Shown piece after piece: positions 20,509 through 33,027 of a stretch of DNA of 64,000 nt; position 1 is the first letter of the stretch, and each line of letters opens with the position of its first letter. The translations under genes and the position numbers were made by a program. The DNA lies in assembly GCA_025765615.1 (NCBI GenBank), contig JAIVFJ010000035.1:62001-126000 (forward strand), read 5' to 3'. The notes beneath the pieces are model-generated. The model was given only the letters and a program-made list of their open reading frames with translations. It ran no database searches and had not been told where the DNA came from. The stretch is from Zopfochytrium polystomum (Eukaryota; Chytridiomycota; Chytridiomycetes; Chytridiales; Chytridiaceae).

Positions 20509-23055
20509 TCATAGATTAGTTTCTTTTGCCTTAATGGTGGCGACCTTCTTCTTGGTCCGTTTTTCCCTCCTCGCCTCTCGCCTTTCTTTCACCTCCTTCT
20601 GCTGTGACCATGCCACAGTCTTCGTCCTTCTTTTCTTGCCCCGACTCGTCGCAGAAGTCACCTCCTCTTGCTTCTTCAAGTTGGCAAGGCGTTGCTTCTC
20701 GCGCTGTTTGTTCAAAAAAGGGATGCTGGAGGGCTGTTGTTTGATATGTTAGTTGCTGCAACTCGTCACTCTCTTAACCCCTGTCCCAACGAAAGATGAA
20801 GTGCTCACATCAACGATGATGTCTTGGAACCTGTCAACTTTGCAGTTCAATCCCGTCGACTTAAGCTCTGGCATTTTTGGCATACGAAGGACTCCCATTG
20901 AGGATGCAACCTGCGCTAGATCGACGTCCTTTATCCGGAAAATAGATGATGCCTGGTGCTCTTGGTAGTGCCTCACCCATGACACAAAGGCGCGTATGGA
21001 CTTATCGTAAAGATCTCGATCGACAGTGGATAGTTCGCGAAGGCGAGAGATAATAGAGTCGGCAGTGGGAAGCAGGGACTGGCTGCAAGTTGTTGGTTCG
21101 CTAATTTGGATGGGAATTTTTCGGATGCGAAGAAAGTCTGGAGAGCACGAACCGATAAGCAACAAGAGTGAAAGGGGACGACGAGACACTGACCCACGTA
21201 TGTTTCCTCCTTTTCGGTCAAATAAACAACCGCCCTACCAGCACGCCCAGCTCGAGCAGTTCGACCACATCGATGGTTGAATGACTTCGGGTCTTGGGGA
21301 GGATCGATTTGCACCACCCAATCCACATCCGGAATGTCGATTCCACGTGAAGCAACGTCCGTCGTGAACAGCACAGCTGGGGCAGATGCGCTGGAGAATT
21401 TTTCGAAAACCGCTGGTTGGTTATCGAGGATCAGTTCCAATAACGCGAACCTTCTACCAAAAATGTGACGCTCACCCTCTCTCCGCTTTTGATCCATCTT
21501 CCCATGCAGAGAGAAAAATCGCACGTTTTTCAACACTGCTGCTAAAGCCCTCCACGCGGCCGCTTCTTCACCGTCGCCTTTTGGAACAAGTTTTCCTATT
21601 TTGGCATCTGCAAGCACACCACCCGCCTCCACAACGCGGTAATAGTAGTCAACGACAGCACAAGTAGCAAAGTAGGCTATCGTTTTTTTGTCGGACCCGT
21701 GGTGGGCCAGGTGAGAGAACAGCCTGGCCAGTTTGGAGGCCGAAGGAATCACCTCATAAGTAATAGAGAGGCTGGCTGGAGTCATTTGGTTGTCTGAAGT
21801 GGTTGCATCAGGAAGAGAGTTTTGGCGTCCGACTGAGCTAACTGCCTTCACTTCAACATCGACGCGGTAGGGATTGCGCAGTCCAGCTCGAACTAGACTC
21901 TCCAGCGCTTCAGTCATAGTGGCAGAGAAGAGTCCCGTGCGGCGCTGCTTGGGAAAATGAGCGAGGATCTGGTTCAGCGAGTTCTCAAAGCCCATATCGA
22001 GGAGTCTGCCAAAATACACTAATTAAAATAAGTCTTAGAAATTCGTAAGATGACCTGTCCGCTTCGTCCAGTATGAGTAGATCCATGGACTTGAAGTTGA
22101 AAACCCCTGATCTCTTGGCCAAGTCTTCCAACCTCCCCGGTGTGCCAATTATGACGTGCCCACCGCCCCGCTTGAATGAAAGAATGTCATCAACAACGGT
22201 CGACGTTGAACCGCCAACAAACAGGCGGACGGAAATCGGCTCCCGTCGCTTGATGTTAACAACAGCTGGGTCCTCTTGCGATGTCAACCGAGGGTTGATT
22301 GCATTCACAAGGCTGCAAGCGACGCTATGTATTTGGCTTGCAAGCTCTCTTTACGCAACGTCAGCCATTGCACACACTCAATGTCGTCACTTACCGTGTA
22401 GGAGAGATTATAACTGCGCCAACTTCTAACTTTTTGAAGGGCTCGTCACGGCGGAGCAGCAATTCCAACAGAGGAACGAGAAATGCTAAAGTTTTCCCAG
22501 AGCCCGTTACCGCCTGCATTTTGACCTGTTACTCTTCTGAAATCTTCGCAACCCCAGTAACTGCTAGTTTTGCCAACGCATCTCGCACCTGAACAATAAC
22601 GTCTCTGTGAGAGAGGAGGAGCGGAATGGTCGACGCCTGGACCGGTGTCATGCGGCTGAAGCCGAGAAGCAATATTGCATCAAGGCTCCATTTTGTAAAA
22701 GAATGTGAGTAAAATGGGCTCCCCTCACCCCAGATCGCACTTACACCACTGGCGACAGCCCGACTTTGCACGCCGCGAAGGGCTCTGCGATCCCTAGCTC
22801 TTGGTCCCGCTCAGTTCTGGTTGGCGCAGCCGCCGTCGATTGTGCTGTCCGAGTCGGCGAGACCGGGGCAGCCGTCGTTCTGGCCTTCTTACTCTTCTTC
22901 CCCTTATCTTGCACATTGCCGACTGCGCTGTCCTTGTTACGCCCCACATCCTTGAGTCCAGATGCAGTCTGATTGAAACTTTCTGGCGCACCGTCACCGG
23001 CTTCGTCATCCGAGTCGCTGACATCGTCAAACTCGTGCTTTCGGGATCGTTTCAT
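20509..23055 (-). CDS. SPB4: ATP-dependent rRNA helicase SPB4 (DDX55)
   Basis: This DEAD-box helicase of 60S ribosome assembly acts in the nucleolus. After a charged N-terminus comes the Q motif ([16 protein letters not shown]), motif I (AVTGSGKT), Ia (SPTR), Ib (GTPGRL), DEAD as [11 protein letters not shown] (LFSATMTEA), then the second RecA domain with the LHGKM block, [12 protein letters not shown] and [15 protein letters not shown]-terminal DUF4217-like region ([18 protein letters not shown]) and a Lys/Arg tail ([15 protein letters not shown]) are typical of DDX55/Spb4. Several short introns interrupt it (for example after LILDEADR and inside the REG..AVFEKF segment, where an in-frame intron reads through). 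The start at 23055 fits the basic head. Confidence 0.93.
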
Positions 23056-23123
23056 GATCGATCAGTGCAACCAGAGAGAAAACAAAAGTAAGAAAAACTT
23101 GTCAGACAGTCGGTCCCAAACAA

Positions 23124-24473
23124 CTACTGTATTGAGCAGTCCGCTGAACACAGATTCTTGGCTGTCGTGATCGTCATATTTGCGATGACCCTCGGAACCA
23201 CGGACCACGGGTCGTCGTCCGCACCCATAACACCGTGCTCTCCCCCAGCCCCAACCATCCCGTTGGCCCCACCCCCGCTCAAGCGACCGCCGGTAGTTGT
23301 CGATCCGCCATCGTCGTCGTCATCGGCATTCATGGGGACAACAGGTCTGTGTTGTGCGGCGCCATTCCATGCGCTGGTTACCGATGGGGCCGCGTTGGCG
23401 TTGGCACTCGCAATGTCCATTGCAGACGTTCCTGCCAGTTGGTGAGGAGCAGATGCGGGTCCAGCGGCTGGCGTCACATATGAGAATGCAGTTCGGGGTT
23501 GCCTTTGCTGCTGTAAGTCCTCAACGCCGTCGTCGGGCGCCAGCATTCGCGTACCCCTCTCAAAATGAAGACGCTGCGAGCCACCAGTAGCAAGGGATAT
23601 ATGTGGCGTAGTCGAAGAGGTTGGCCCTGGGAAGCCTGCGCCAATTGGGGCCACCGGAGCACTGGAGGGTGGTGCGGCATTGTTTGAGCTCGTTGTTGCC
23701 CCAGAAACTGCTCCGATGCGACCACTAGCGGAAGAGGCCTGAGAAGAAGTAGAGTGACGAGACACAGTCGGAGAAGCAATCTGCGGTCGAGGAATAGTAA
23801 ATGAGGTGTTTGGTCCTAAAGTCAGGGGGGTCAGGCGAGGTGACGATGGAGAAGTCGCGCCGTTGGCAACGGTGGTTGACAAAACGCTTTCGCTTAAAGC
23901 GTCTCCGGTTGATCCCAGCTTTGGCTGGAAGATCTTTGAAGCGGAATCCAGAGAGGTTGATGCAGGAGCCTTAGCGGATGCCCAAAAGCTCGTGAAGAGC
24001 GAGGACGTTCGGCTGGAGGCTTGGGGTTTGGCAGATTGAGAGACTCTCTCCGGTAACAGAGTGAACTCCGAGTCTGCGTCGTCATCATCGAGTTGAAGCT
24101 CGCGATATCCTCGCGGCTGATGCGACTGCTGAAACCCTCGCAATGACGGCGACAGGGGACCATCATCGATGTTGCCGTTGGCAGGAGTGGACGGCTGAGC
24201 GTCTGTTACGGCAGGCGGACTCGACCCCACCACAACACCACTGTACATGGTTTTGCGGCTGCGATTTGAGTGACGACCGTGAGTCGCGGAGCCGGCAGGG
24301 CCGCTGGCAACCAAGTCGTCCAGATCGAGATCGTCGTCGTCATCTCCTGCACCGCTGTCACCTCGACCGCCTTCGCTTTCGCCGTGGGCTGTATGAATGT
24401 CCAAGGAGACGCGGCCGAGATCCTCAGCATCCAGAACGCTCTTCTCGCCGTTCGCCAAGAGCTCCAGCTCCAT
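23124..24473 (-). CDS. Unknown Ser/Ala/Pro-rich disordered protein
   Basis: One open frame of about 449 codons from ATG 24473 (MELELLANGEKSVLDAEDLG); the frame also stays open upstream to 24638. It has an acidic patch (DSGAGDDDDDLDLDDLV), another at DDDDADSEFTLLPERV, long Ser/Pro/Thr-rich segments, and Gly-rich and Asp runs near the end. No domain, signal peptide or membrane span is seen. The stop lies 69 bp upstream of the SPB4 start on the same strand. A solo LTR on the same strand sits 384 bp upstream of the ATG and could act as a promoter. Function unknown. Confidence 0.65.
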   Translation of the reverse strand: MELELLANGEKSVLDAEDLGRVSLDIHTAHGESEGGRGDSGAGDDDDDLDLDDLVASGPAGSATHGRHSNRSRKTMYSGVVVGSSPPAVTDAQPSTPANGNIDDGPLSPSLRGFQQSHQPRGYRELQLDDDDADSEFTLLPERVSQSAKPQASSRTSSLFTSFWASAKAPASTSLDSASKIFQPKLGSTGDALSESVLSTTVANGATSPSSPRLTPLTLGPNTSFTIPRPQIASPTVSRHSTSSQASSASGRIGAVSGATTSSNNAAPPSSAPVAPIGAGFPGPTSSTTPHISLATGGSQRLHFERGTRMLAPDDGVEDLQQQRQPRTAFSYVTPAAGPASAPHQLAGTSAMDIASANANAAPSVTSAWNGAAQHRPVVPMNADDDDDGGSTTTGGRLSGGGANGMVGAGGEHGVMGADDDPWSVVPRVIANMTITTAKNLCSADCSIQ

Positions 24474-24856
24474 TTCGAAAAACAGTAGTGGGGGGTGAAA
24501 AAAGGTCCCCTTGCCAGGACAGAATGAAGTCTTCAGACACAGCCTTCCGCCTCTGATCACCTCCAAATTCGCAAAACAGTAAGCACCTCTCACTTTATTT
24601 CCATTACCTCTGAGTTTAAGTATCATATGGTTCAACAAGTCGGGAGCTTGGTGGCACTTCCATCCAGAGGACGCTCAAAGAAGCTTTCAGGCTACGCTTT
24701 ACACTATTTGGCTGGGCGCACGCAAGAGCAGTGCCTCTATCTCTATTTGAGCTTGCTTCATGGGTTCGAGCCCTGGATAATGATACTATTTGTTCATTGA
24801 CAGCTGTGTGAGACTGCACCAAGGTCTCAGTGCATGCCTGCCTAAAACTGCAGGGA
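24474..24856. other. Upstream region of the disordered-protein gene
   Basis: No gene is seen. An 8-bp inverted repeat, AGTATCAT (about 24618) and ATGATACT (about 24780), encloses a B-box-like GGTTCGAGCC, but no tRNA cloverleaf can be folded. Confidence 0.35.
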
Positions 24857-25209
24857 TGTCAGGAACATGGCAGGACAGGACAAGGCGGACAAGGAACTGA
24901 GAGGAGTGATGATTGTATTGGAAACAATAATTCACTTGAGGGATGGGACAGGTCCCCCATCCCCCTTTTATACCTTTTGAGAGTGTTCCTTGTCAAGACT
25001 CCAAGAAAGTTCCAGAAAGAGCAATTAGTAATGCAATGATACCAATGATACCAATGACAACAAGACAAGTCAGGAAAGCAAAGAAGGTTCCAGAAGGTTC
25101 CACAAGGTTCCATGAAGGAATGTTCTAGAAGGTTCCAGAAGGTTCCAGAAGGTTCCATGAAGGAATGTTCTAGAAGGTTCCAGAGGTTTCCAGAGGGTGA
25201 TTCATAACA
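24857..25209 (-). repeat. Solo LTR of the chromovirus family
   Basis: A complete 353-bp LTR in minus orientation with a perfect AGGGA duplication (24852-24856 and 25210-25214). It carries the 'B' variants shared with the inner element's 3' LTR. It formed by recombination between the LTRs of a full insertion. Confidence 0.96.
25083..25180 (-). promoter_or_regulatory. Heat-shock element array in the solo LTR
   Basis: The same three blocks of GAA/TTC units as in the inner LTR, with the TATA box at 24966-24972 and a deduced start near 24937 on the minus strand. It lies between two divergent genes: 570-670 bp upstream of the ABC transporter ATG and 610-710 bp upstream of the minus-strand gene. 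Confidence 0.75.
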
Positions 25210-25214
25210 AGGGA

Positions 25215-25750
25215 TAAGGACCCTATAATTATTTCCTGATTCATTAGTTCGAAGGCGCTTTCAAAGTGTATTTGTGGAAACAATGTCTTAGTACTTCTAG
25301 CATTCGCCCACTGACTGCTTGACTGCGAAGGTAGGAGGTGCCAAAGAGGTTGTACTCTATGCCTGCCTTACTTCTTATTGTTTTTTGGCACTTGTGATTG
25401 GATGTTCTATTTACACGGCAGGAGTTGACTTGTCAAGTCAATTTACTCTCTTTTCGTTGAGCTGAGAGGACAGTTGAAGTCGGTCTGTGCCTGGCTGCAG
25501 CCGTCTTGCAGAGATTTTGCGCTGGCTGTTTGTGGCGTGTTTAGTGCAGACCTCGCGCGTGTTAGCTGCGGCTTGCGGAGATGTTCGGGTGCTAAATTTT
25601 TCTTTCGTACAGCTGTCTGTCGCGTCTCGCTGCTCGATCCTCCGGTCCGGCTTCGGGCTCGGACAAACTAAGGTGGGCGAGACAAACGATCAAAATGTTC
25701 GGCAGAAATAGTTTTAATTTTGCAGAAAAAAGAAAGAAAGAACAAGAGGC
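25215..25750. other. Upstream region of the ABC transporter
   Basis: No gene is seen. The last 30 bases before the ATG are purine-rich (AGAAAAAAGAAAGAAAGAAC). Confidence 0.4.
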
Positions 25751-28700
25751 ATGGCCGATCCGAGTTTCCCTTCACCCGGCAGCTCGAGCGGCAGCGCCGA
25801 TGCCTCCTCACCTTTGGCCCTCGCTCAGGCTGTCAATGCCGACACCGGCATCGTCGATGGCGCCGGCGTGCCCCCTGCATTGCACCTGTCTCCCATGCAC
25901 ATCTTCAACTCCGCAACCTCTTCCAACTTGCCGCATGGAGCCGTAACGGGCACAAGTTCAGTGGGCCGCCTCAATGAGTTGCATTCGGTACCAATCAGTG
26001 GGACGAACGATGCCGATTCGAACTCTTCGTCGTCAAAATCGACTCTCCCCTCCAGTCGCCCGGCGGCCTTCCGCAGCACTGCCGACGTACCCGCAGTGCT
26101 GTCGGAAAAAGTGGCCTCTCCATCTGCAGTCAAGAACCAGAAATTTCCTGACCCACTCTCACCCGTGGCAGAGAAATCGCTGAACCCACCTCTTCTATTC
26201 CCAAAGGGCCGCCAAGATAGTAGCTTCCTATCCCGATGGCTCTTTGCATACATGAATCCTATCATCGCCCTTGGAGCAAAGCGATTGCTTCAACCAGACG
26301 ATTACCTTCCTCTTGAGTGAGTCTCAACGCTTTTAGTCGTTTTCGCATTCATATCTCTTCTCCGCAGTGACCAAGATGGATCTCTGCACATTGCCGACCG
26401 AATCCAATCATCTTGGAAGGCGGAACTGAACCGGAATGCGAGTAACCCTGAGAAGGCGAGACTATGGCGAGCGATTATTTATGGCTTTGGTGTCCAGTAC
26501 CTGTGGCCAGGGCTCGCGTCGCTGGCTGAATCTATCGTGAAGATAGGGGAAGCGTTGGTACTCGGACTCCTTCTTGACTGGTTCAGGAAACCTGGCGGAT
26601 CCCTCTCGGAAGGCTTCCTCATTGCATTTGGACTGGCATTATGCACCCTTGTACACGCTTTCCTGCACCATGTCGAGTTCTTTCTCTCGATGCGAGTTGG
26701 CATGCAGCTTCGTGTGGGATTCATTGCGGCCATTTACCAGAAATGCCTGCGCCTCTCTATCTCTCACACCTCGTCAACGGGTGCAATCGTAAACCTCGTT
26801 TCTAACGACGTACAGCGCTTCGAGGATGCTGCACCTTTTGCCCACTTTATCTGGCTTGCGCCACTGGAAGTCGTACTTATTACCTACTTTATGTACGTCC
26901 AGATCAGCTGGGCAGCGTTTGCAGCGGTATTAGGTGTACTGTCTTTGATTCCGATCCAAGGCTGGTTTGCGAAGCAGTTTGGGCGACTCCGAAAGCACAC
27001 AGTTGGCTTCCGGGACGAGAGGATAAAATCTGTCTCTGACAGTCTCGCCGGGATTATGGTCGTTAAACTGTAGGTGCTGCTTGCCACGACTGCACCGAGG
27101 ACTAACCGCGACCAAGCTACGCGTGGGAAACACCTTTTCAATCCAATATAAATTCTCTTCGAGATCAGGAACTTCAAGTTATTCGCAAAGCCAGCGTTCT
27201 TCGAGCGATGAATGAAGCTTTCTACTTTTGCTCCTCCGCAGTCATCGAGCTCTTCGCATTCGTCACTTATTGGCTGATGGATGGAGAGCTCACTCCGACG
27301 AAAGTAAGCTGGCTTGAAAGAAACTGGTCCCATTGCTGAGATTCTGGCCAGGTTTTCACTTGCATCGTGTACATTCAATCAATACGTCTTTCAATGTGCA
27401 ACTTTTACCCAGTAAGCTCTTTCGCATTATGGACCTCGAATCTTACTTTGTACCAGAAAGCGCTCCAGTTCATTTCAGAAAGCGTCGTGTCTTTCCAGAG
27501 AATACAAGCTTTTTTGTCTCTTCCGGATATGAAAAAGGAACGCGACGAATCAGCAGATCGTGCTCTGGCAGCTGAAGTTCAAGCAAGCGATGCAACAGTT
27601 ATCATCAAAAATGGAACTTTTGAGTGGGGTTCTTCACCAGTCTTAATGCGTACAGCTGAAAAATCTGGGGAAATTGACTCTAAAGGGGGCCCTCCCACAA
27701 ATAATGATGGGGAAGTGCGCGAGTCGCAGAAGGCGCCAGAGCGGTCTATTCTTCGGGATTTGAACATTGTCATTGGCCGTGGAGAATTGGTTTCTGTTGT
27801 CGGACCGGTTGGCAGCGGTAAATCGTCCCTGCTAAATGCTATCCTGAAAGAGATGGATAGTGTTGGACAAACCCGCATTGCAGTCTTTACAAATCGGATT
27901 GCTTACTGCACACAAACTCCTTTCATACTCAGTGGTTCCGTTCGCGAGAACGTTACTTTCGGAAGGCCTTATGAAGCGGATTGGTTTAAAGAAGTCATCG
28001 CAGCGTGCGCTATGGAGCGTGACCTGTCGCTCTTTTCCGATGGAGAGCTCACTGTTATAGGCGAGCGGGGCGTCACTTTATCTGGGGGACAAAGAGCCCG
28101 ACTAGCCCTTGCGAGAGCGGTCTACAGCAGAGCCGATCTTTACTTGTTGGATGACCCACTTTCTGCCGTTGATACCAATGTTGGAAGGTGCTGTTCAGTA
28201 GTCATTCAACTCGGATTCTAAGGGTTCTAACCGATGACATTGAAGGCACCTTTTTGAAAAATGCTTGAACGGCATTCTTGCTGCGAAGACCCGCATTCTT
28301 GTTACTCATCAGCTTCAATTTGCTCGACGATGCGACAAGTGCATTCTTTTGGAGTCAGGCGCGGTCACTGCCCAAGGCCTGTACACGAGCATTCTCGAGA
28401 CAGCAACCCACTCCAAATTTGCGCAGACTATGCTTGAACTTGAGCTGCGTGCGGAAAGCGGTGACGACGAGGCAGACGTTGACGACTTGGTACATGTTGA
28501 AACCAGAGGAGACGCGAAGAAGGGCTCTGAAGTACATGTCGAAGATAGCTCGGTCGCCCCGTCTGCTAGTAGGACACGCGGAGAAGAAGGGAAAGTGACG
28601 GACAAATCGCCAGCAGATGGGGACAAGGCCAACGGCTCCCTTACAAAGGAAGAATCCAGCACAGGAACCGTTTCATGGTCCGTTTATCTGCATTATTTCC

Positions 28701-30953
28701 GATCTGGTGCATCAGCCGCTTTAGCACTCTGCTTGCTCGCATTACTCATCATTGGTAAGCCAATCCCACCCCGAGCGATTCTTACACTGTGTAGGTGAAG
28801 CAGCGCTTGTGGGAACCGACTATTTCCTCTCCCGATGGTCGCTTTGGAGTTTTGAAGAACAGCGAAAAGCGTCATATGTCGGCATTTTTGTCGCTCTTGC
28901 CATCGGCACCTTCGTTATTTCCGTTGGCAGGGCTCTCTTGTACTTCGATGTGGCTCTCAACTCAACAGAAAGGCTGTTTCGAGACATGCTTCAAGCCGTC
29001 TTTCGCAGCCCGATGCAATTTTTCCATGAGAATCCACACGGCCGGTTGATGAAGTAAGTTAAATCCGACTTCTTCACTATAATCCAAGTTTCTAATTTTC
29101 TTCAGCCGGTTCTCCAAGGACTTGGCACTGAGGTTTATAATTTTAGTCATTTGACACAGTACTAATCTTGCCTGATGATAAAGCGATGAATTACTTCCTC
29201 TGACGTTCTTCGACTTCATTCAATGCACTTTTATGGTATGGATCACCCCACAGTTGTCCCTTCTAACTTCTCTCAGATTCTTGGGACGCTGGTTATATCC
29301 GTTGTGGCCATTCCGTTTATACTCGTCTGCGTTCCAATCATCGGTGTTGTGTTTTACTACCTCAGAAAATTTTATTTGATTACCAGTCGCCAAGTTAAGA
29401 GATATGAGTCCGTGACTCGATCGCCAGTGTAAGACCCCACTTGCGTTATTCGTTCTTTGCTGATCGAACTGGTTCACGCAGCTACTCAAACATCCCCGCT
29501 ACTCTTGAGGGCCTCTCGACAGTGCGCGCGTACTCCTCAGAGATTCGATTTCGCGAAATATTTATGAATTTTCAAGACGAAAACACCCGAATTTTCTTCT
29601 CGTTTTTGTCGTCCGCCCGTTGGCTCGGCCTCCGTCTTGATCTTCTCTCGGCTTTCTTCTTGACGGTAGTAGCTTTCGCAACTGTTGCGATTCGCTACAG
29701 TAGCCTCGGCCTTAGCTCTGGCATTGTTGGTCTACTTCTGAGTTATGCTTTGCAGCTAATGGGCCTGTTGCAATGGGCTGTTCGACAGTCTGCCGAGGTA
29801 CGAAGCGGCCAACAGTCTGAGAATTTTCTGAGTGCATCCTTAGGTTGAAAACTTAATGGTCAGCGTGGAGAGAATTATTGAATACACGAAGCTGAAGTCG
29901 GAAGCTCCTGCTGAGACGGCGGTCAAGCCGAGGGACAACTGGCCAGATCGTGGAGAAGTTATTATTAGCGATATGTCGTTGCAGTACCCAAGCTCCACAC
30001 AGCCTGTGCTGAAGAATATCAGCGTCGTTTTCCCGGCGGGGACCAAGATTGGTGTCGTTGGGCGAACGGGTGCCGGAAAGAGCAGTCTCCTTCAAGTAAG
30101 TAATGTGCAATTAAATTATTGTGATCTAAAGGAATGCACACAGGCGCTGTTCCGCCTTGTAGAACCCACTCCCCAAAACTCTATTCAAATTGATGGACTG
30201 AAAGCAGGCGAAATCGGTCTTGCAGACCTTCGATCTAGGATTTCTATCATTCCTCAAGAACCTTTTTGTTTTAAAGGCACTCTTCGTTATAATATCGATC
30301 CCTTTGGAAAGTATTCAGACGCCGACTTGTGGCGGGCCCTTGAAAGCGTTGAACTGAAGCACGTTGTCGAGGAAATGCCCGAACGTTTAGAGAGCCCAGT
30401 GGCGGAGAACGGAAGCAACTGGTCTGTCGGAGAGCGGCAGCTGATATGTTTGGCAAGAGCGATTCTCCGCAATTCGAAGGTTGTCGTCGATTTCTTCGTC
30501 TACAAATGTTATTAACAGGGCCATTACAGCTGATTGTAATGGATGAGGCAACTAGCGCTGTTGACATGCGCACCGACGCGTTGGTCCAACGCGCAATCCG
30601 ATCTGAAACTGGACTGTTTGCAACCTCTACTGTTTTGACTATTGCCCATCGTCTTCAAACTATTATCGATTTCGACTACGTTCTTGTTCTGGATGCTGGC
30701 CGTGTCGTTGAGGTAAGTGAATGTGCTGGTCGTGTTTAGGTGCTTGCTCGGTGGTAACAGGCGTCCGTTTCTCCTTGTGCGGCAGTTTGGGACGCCGCAC
30801 GAACTGCTTCAGAAACCTCTGACTGACGCGTCGGCTTGGTTCGGCCGAATGGTGAATGAGATGGGACCAGAGGCTCAAGAACAGCTTCGGTCCATTGCGG
30901 TAGCCAAAGCTTTGGGCACCACAGGCAGCCTGGCCTTATGCCCGCCAACTTGA
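25751..30953 (+). CDS. ABC transporter, subfamily C (MRP type)
   Basis: A full ABCC exporter, order (TMD-NBD)x2, without the extra N-terminal TMD0. A Ser/Pro-rich cytosolic head (about 150 residues) precedes SFLSRWLFAYMNPII, the usual ABCC entry motif. TMD1 spans about 26480-27480. NBD1 has Walker A GPVGSGKSS, signature LSGGQRARLALARA and Walker B LYLLDDPLSAVD. An acidic linker follows, then TMD2 (about 28680-29860). NBD2 has Walker A GRTGAGKSSL, signature WSVGERQLICLARA, Walker B LIVMDEATSAVD and the His switch AHRLQTI. Such proteins export glutathione conjugates and organic anions across plasma or vacuolar membrane. A dozen or so introns of about 50 nt; resolved examples are 28189-28245 and the one after NRFSKDLALS. 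All ATPase motifs are intact. The upstream solo LTR may influence expression. Confidence 0.95.
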
Positions 30954-31530
30954 ATAAATGCTCAGTTTATCTGCCATAATTCGCACCATTCCTTGCACTT
31001 CGCTCCCCAGCAATACAAAGGTGGAATTGGTGGGTTTCGTGCGCTAATTGCGCGCTGCCCCTTTCCTCATTTCATTTCAATAATCGTTGAGGAGCAGAGT
31101 GAAGAATTACAAAGAAGGTCAACAGAGACAGGCAAGAGAACCCTGAGAATAACGCCACTCCTCGATACACCGCCGCGATGTAATCAAAAATGTGAACGTC
31201 CACTCTGGTTTGGCTGTGAGGTGGCTGTCGTTGATGTGGGCTGGTTTTGATTCGACACGCCGGGGTTGAGCGAGTAGGACGGGTTCGACGAGGGCGAGCG
31301 ACGCTGACGATGGTACCTTTGGCAACGACCTATATAAAGGAGGCGGTGATGGGAACTTGTTAAGTCACATCGTTACTGGCCATTTGATTTCCAGGAGCTT
31401 TCCATCTTTGATGACTTGGACCTTATCTGCGTTGTGCTCTCAATATCTCCTCACCCTGAGCTGAGGTGGTAGTGGAAGATGGACGTTAATATCAAAAGAA
31501 AAGGGCAGAAGCAAGACGCCCAGGCGCAGT
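30954..31530. other. Intergenic, no gene seen
   Basis: Region after the ABC transporter. A TATATAAAGG at about 31330 could be a promoter remnant of the decayed polymerase gene that follows. Confidence 0.35.
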
Positions 31531-33015
31531 ATGAGGCTCGGATTCCTCCACTTCATGACAATCAAGGATGAGACTTTCAGTAATCCCCAGATGAAGGCAA
31601 ATGATAGGCTACTATCTGGAGATTGGGGCTCCGGCGAATTCGTCAAAGAAGTCACTAGCTATCTTCTCGGCAAGGGTGGTCTGTATAGGTGCGGTGTCTT
31701 CGAGCTGAAACTGATGACGGCAACTAGAGGCATTGCAACACTAACCTGGCAGGGAAATCCACAGGAGATTTTTATTCCCAGGTGTGGGGCAGTAGAATGA
31801 AGGTTCCATACAGGAAGGAAGACAAGGTACATGCACTAATCTCGCCTTATTTTGCCTTCAGGTCAGTAACAGAAGGTGACTATGGTGTAGTACTTGATTT
31901 CTGTTGGTTCAGTACAGCCCGTCGTAATTCGCTTTTGGGATAATCCTACAATTGGCTGTCATCCTTCTATGTGCCCAAAGATGGGTCTGGATTTCGATGG
32001 GGATGAAGTGCATTTCGCCGTAGTATCAAGGGAAGAATCGAGGACCGAGATTGGGATGGCTATTGCCGTTGAACCAGAGCAGAAATTCTCGGATTCCAAT
32101 ATAGCACAAGCTGTAGAATCGTATCTTAAAGGTTTAGCAAGCGACCTTGCAGCCAATATGCGTGAAGACTACATTTCACACGATTTTATGATGGGCTCTA
32201 CGTGCAGTATTACACCTAGGCCAGGTATCTTTCGATAGTGCGTACCATAGGCTCTGCAAAATGAAGGGGAATTACGGGGGAATTATGCAGGATTATATGA
32301 CTACAGCTCCTCTCTACAAGCAAGTGGTGAAAAAGAGCATGAAAAAATTGTCCCACACTATAGACTCCCACATAAGCGTTGCTAGTGGGTATGTCTATGG
32401 TAGGCAGATTAAAGAGATAGCATTTGAGACTAGAACAGCAAAGCAGTGCACCTTCCCACTTTGGATTCCCTCCGGTAAACTGTCAATATGGACTCCACCA
32501 TCGATACCGCGGGATCCTGGCTTCCCGAAATACTCCTGGAGAGATTTTCTGCTGTTTTCCTTTCGCTCCTCTATACTTTCTGCTGGTGACTTGAATTCTT
32601 CCATTGCCGATTGTTTCTTGGGCTTACAATTTGTGACTATCAAAATATTCTCTCACTCTCGTCTGTGATCGCTGCGGACCACGATCCAGCGAAAGAGCTC
32701 CATCTTGCCATCACTTTTGCAGGAACAAATGCTTGATTGTAAGAAACAAGTGGAAGTCTCAAACTCATGGCTGTCGCAACTAGCTACTGCACTCACAACC
32801 ACAGCCACGACTCATGTGCGTCTGGCAATTACGACTACAAGCTATATGCTAGTACGTTTGTGATTATCACCGGTATGAGGCATACCAGACCCACTGGAGT
32901 TTACAAGGGACCGAGAGTGGACTTCAGAAAACACTCTCAGATATGTTTGGCAGAGCACACGATTTTCTACGGTCACTCGTTGATGAAATCCCACCCAAGA
33001 CTGGAGGGACTTGGT
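31531..33015 (+). pseudogene. Decayed multi-subunit RNA polymerase largest-subunit-like sequence
   Basis: Pieces in shifting plus frames align in order with the largest subunit of multi-subunit RNA polymerases. One piece reads LLGKGGLYR..., then TRGIAT...EIFIPR (31600-31790), corresponding to the clamp and 'GKR-RT.I..-..P' region. The next (31894-32160) has VVIRFWDNPTIGCHPSMCPK followed by LDFDGDEVH, which keeps the DFDGD metal-binding triad of the active site, then SREESRTEI. Further frames at 32225-32450 (SGYVYGRQIKE) and 32890-33010 (TLSDMFGRAHDFLRSLVDEI) may be C-terminal parts. Stops and frame changes interrupt it. The sequence is unlike the NADFDGD of host Pol I-III, so a viral or linear-plasmid type source is likelier. 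The source is inferred only. Confidence 0.6.
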
Positions 33016-33027
33016 GTGTGTGGAGAG

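Noticed and set aside
24618..24790. Possible tRNA or tRNA-derived SINE (GGGTTCGAGCCC with an 8-bp end inverted repeat).
   Set aside because: The T-arm is too far from the 3' half of the repeat and no D-arm or anticodon stem can be drawn.
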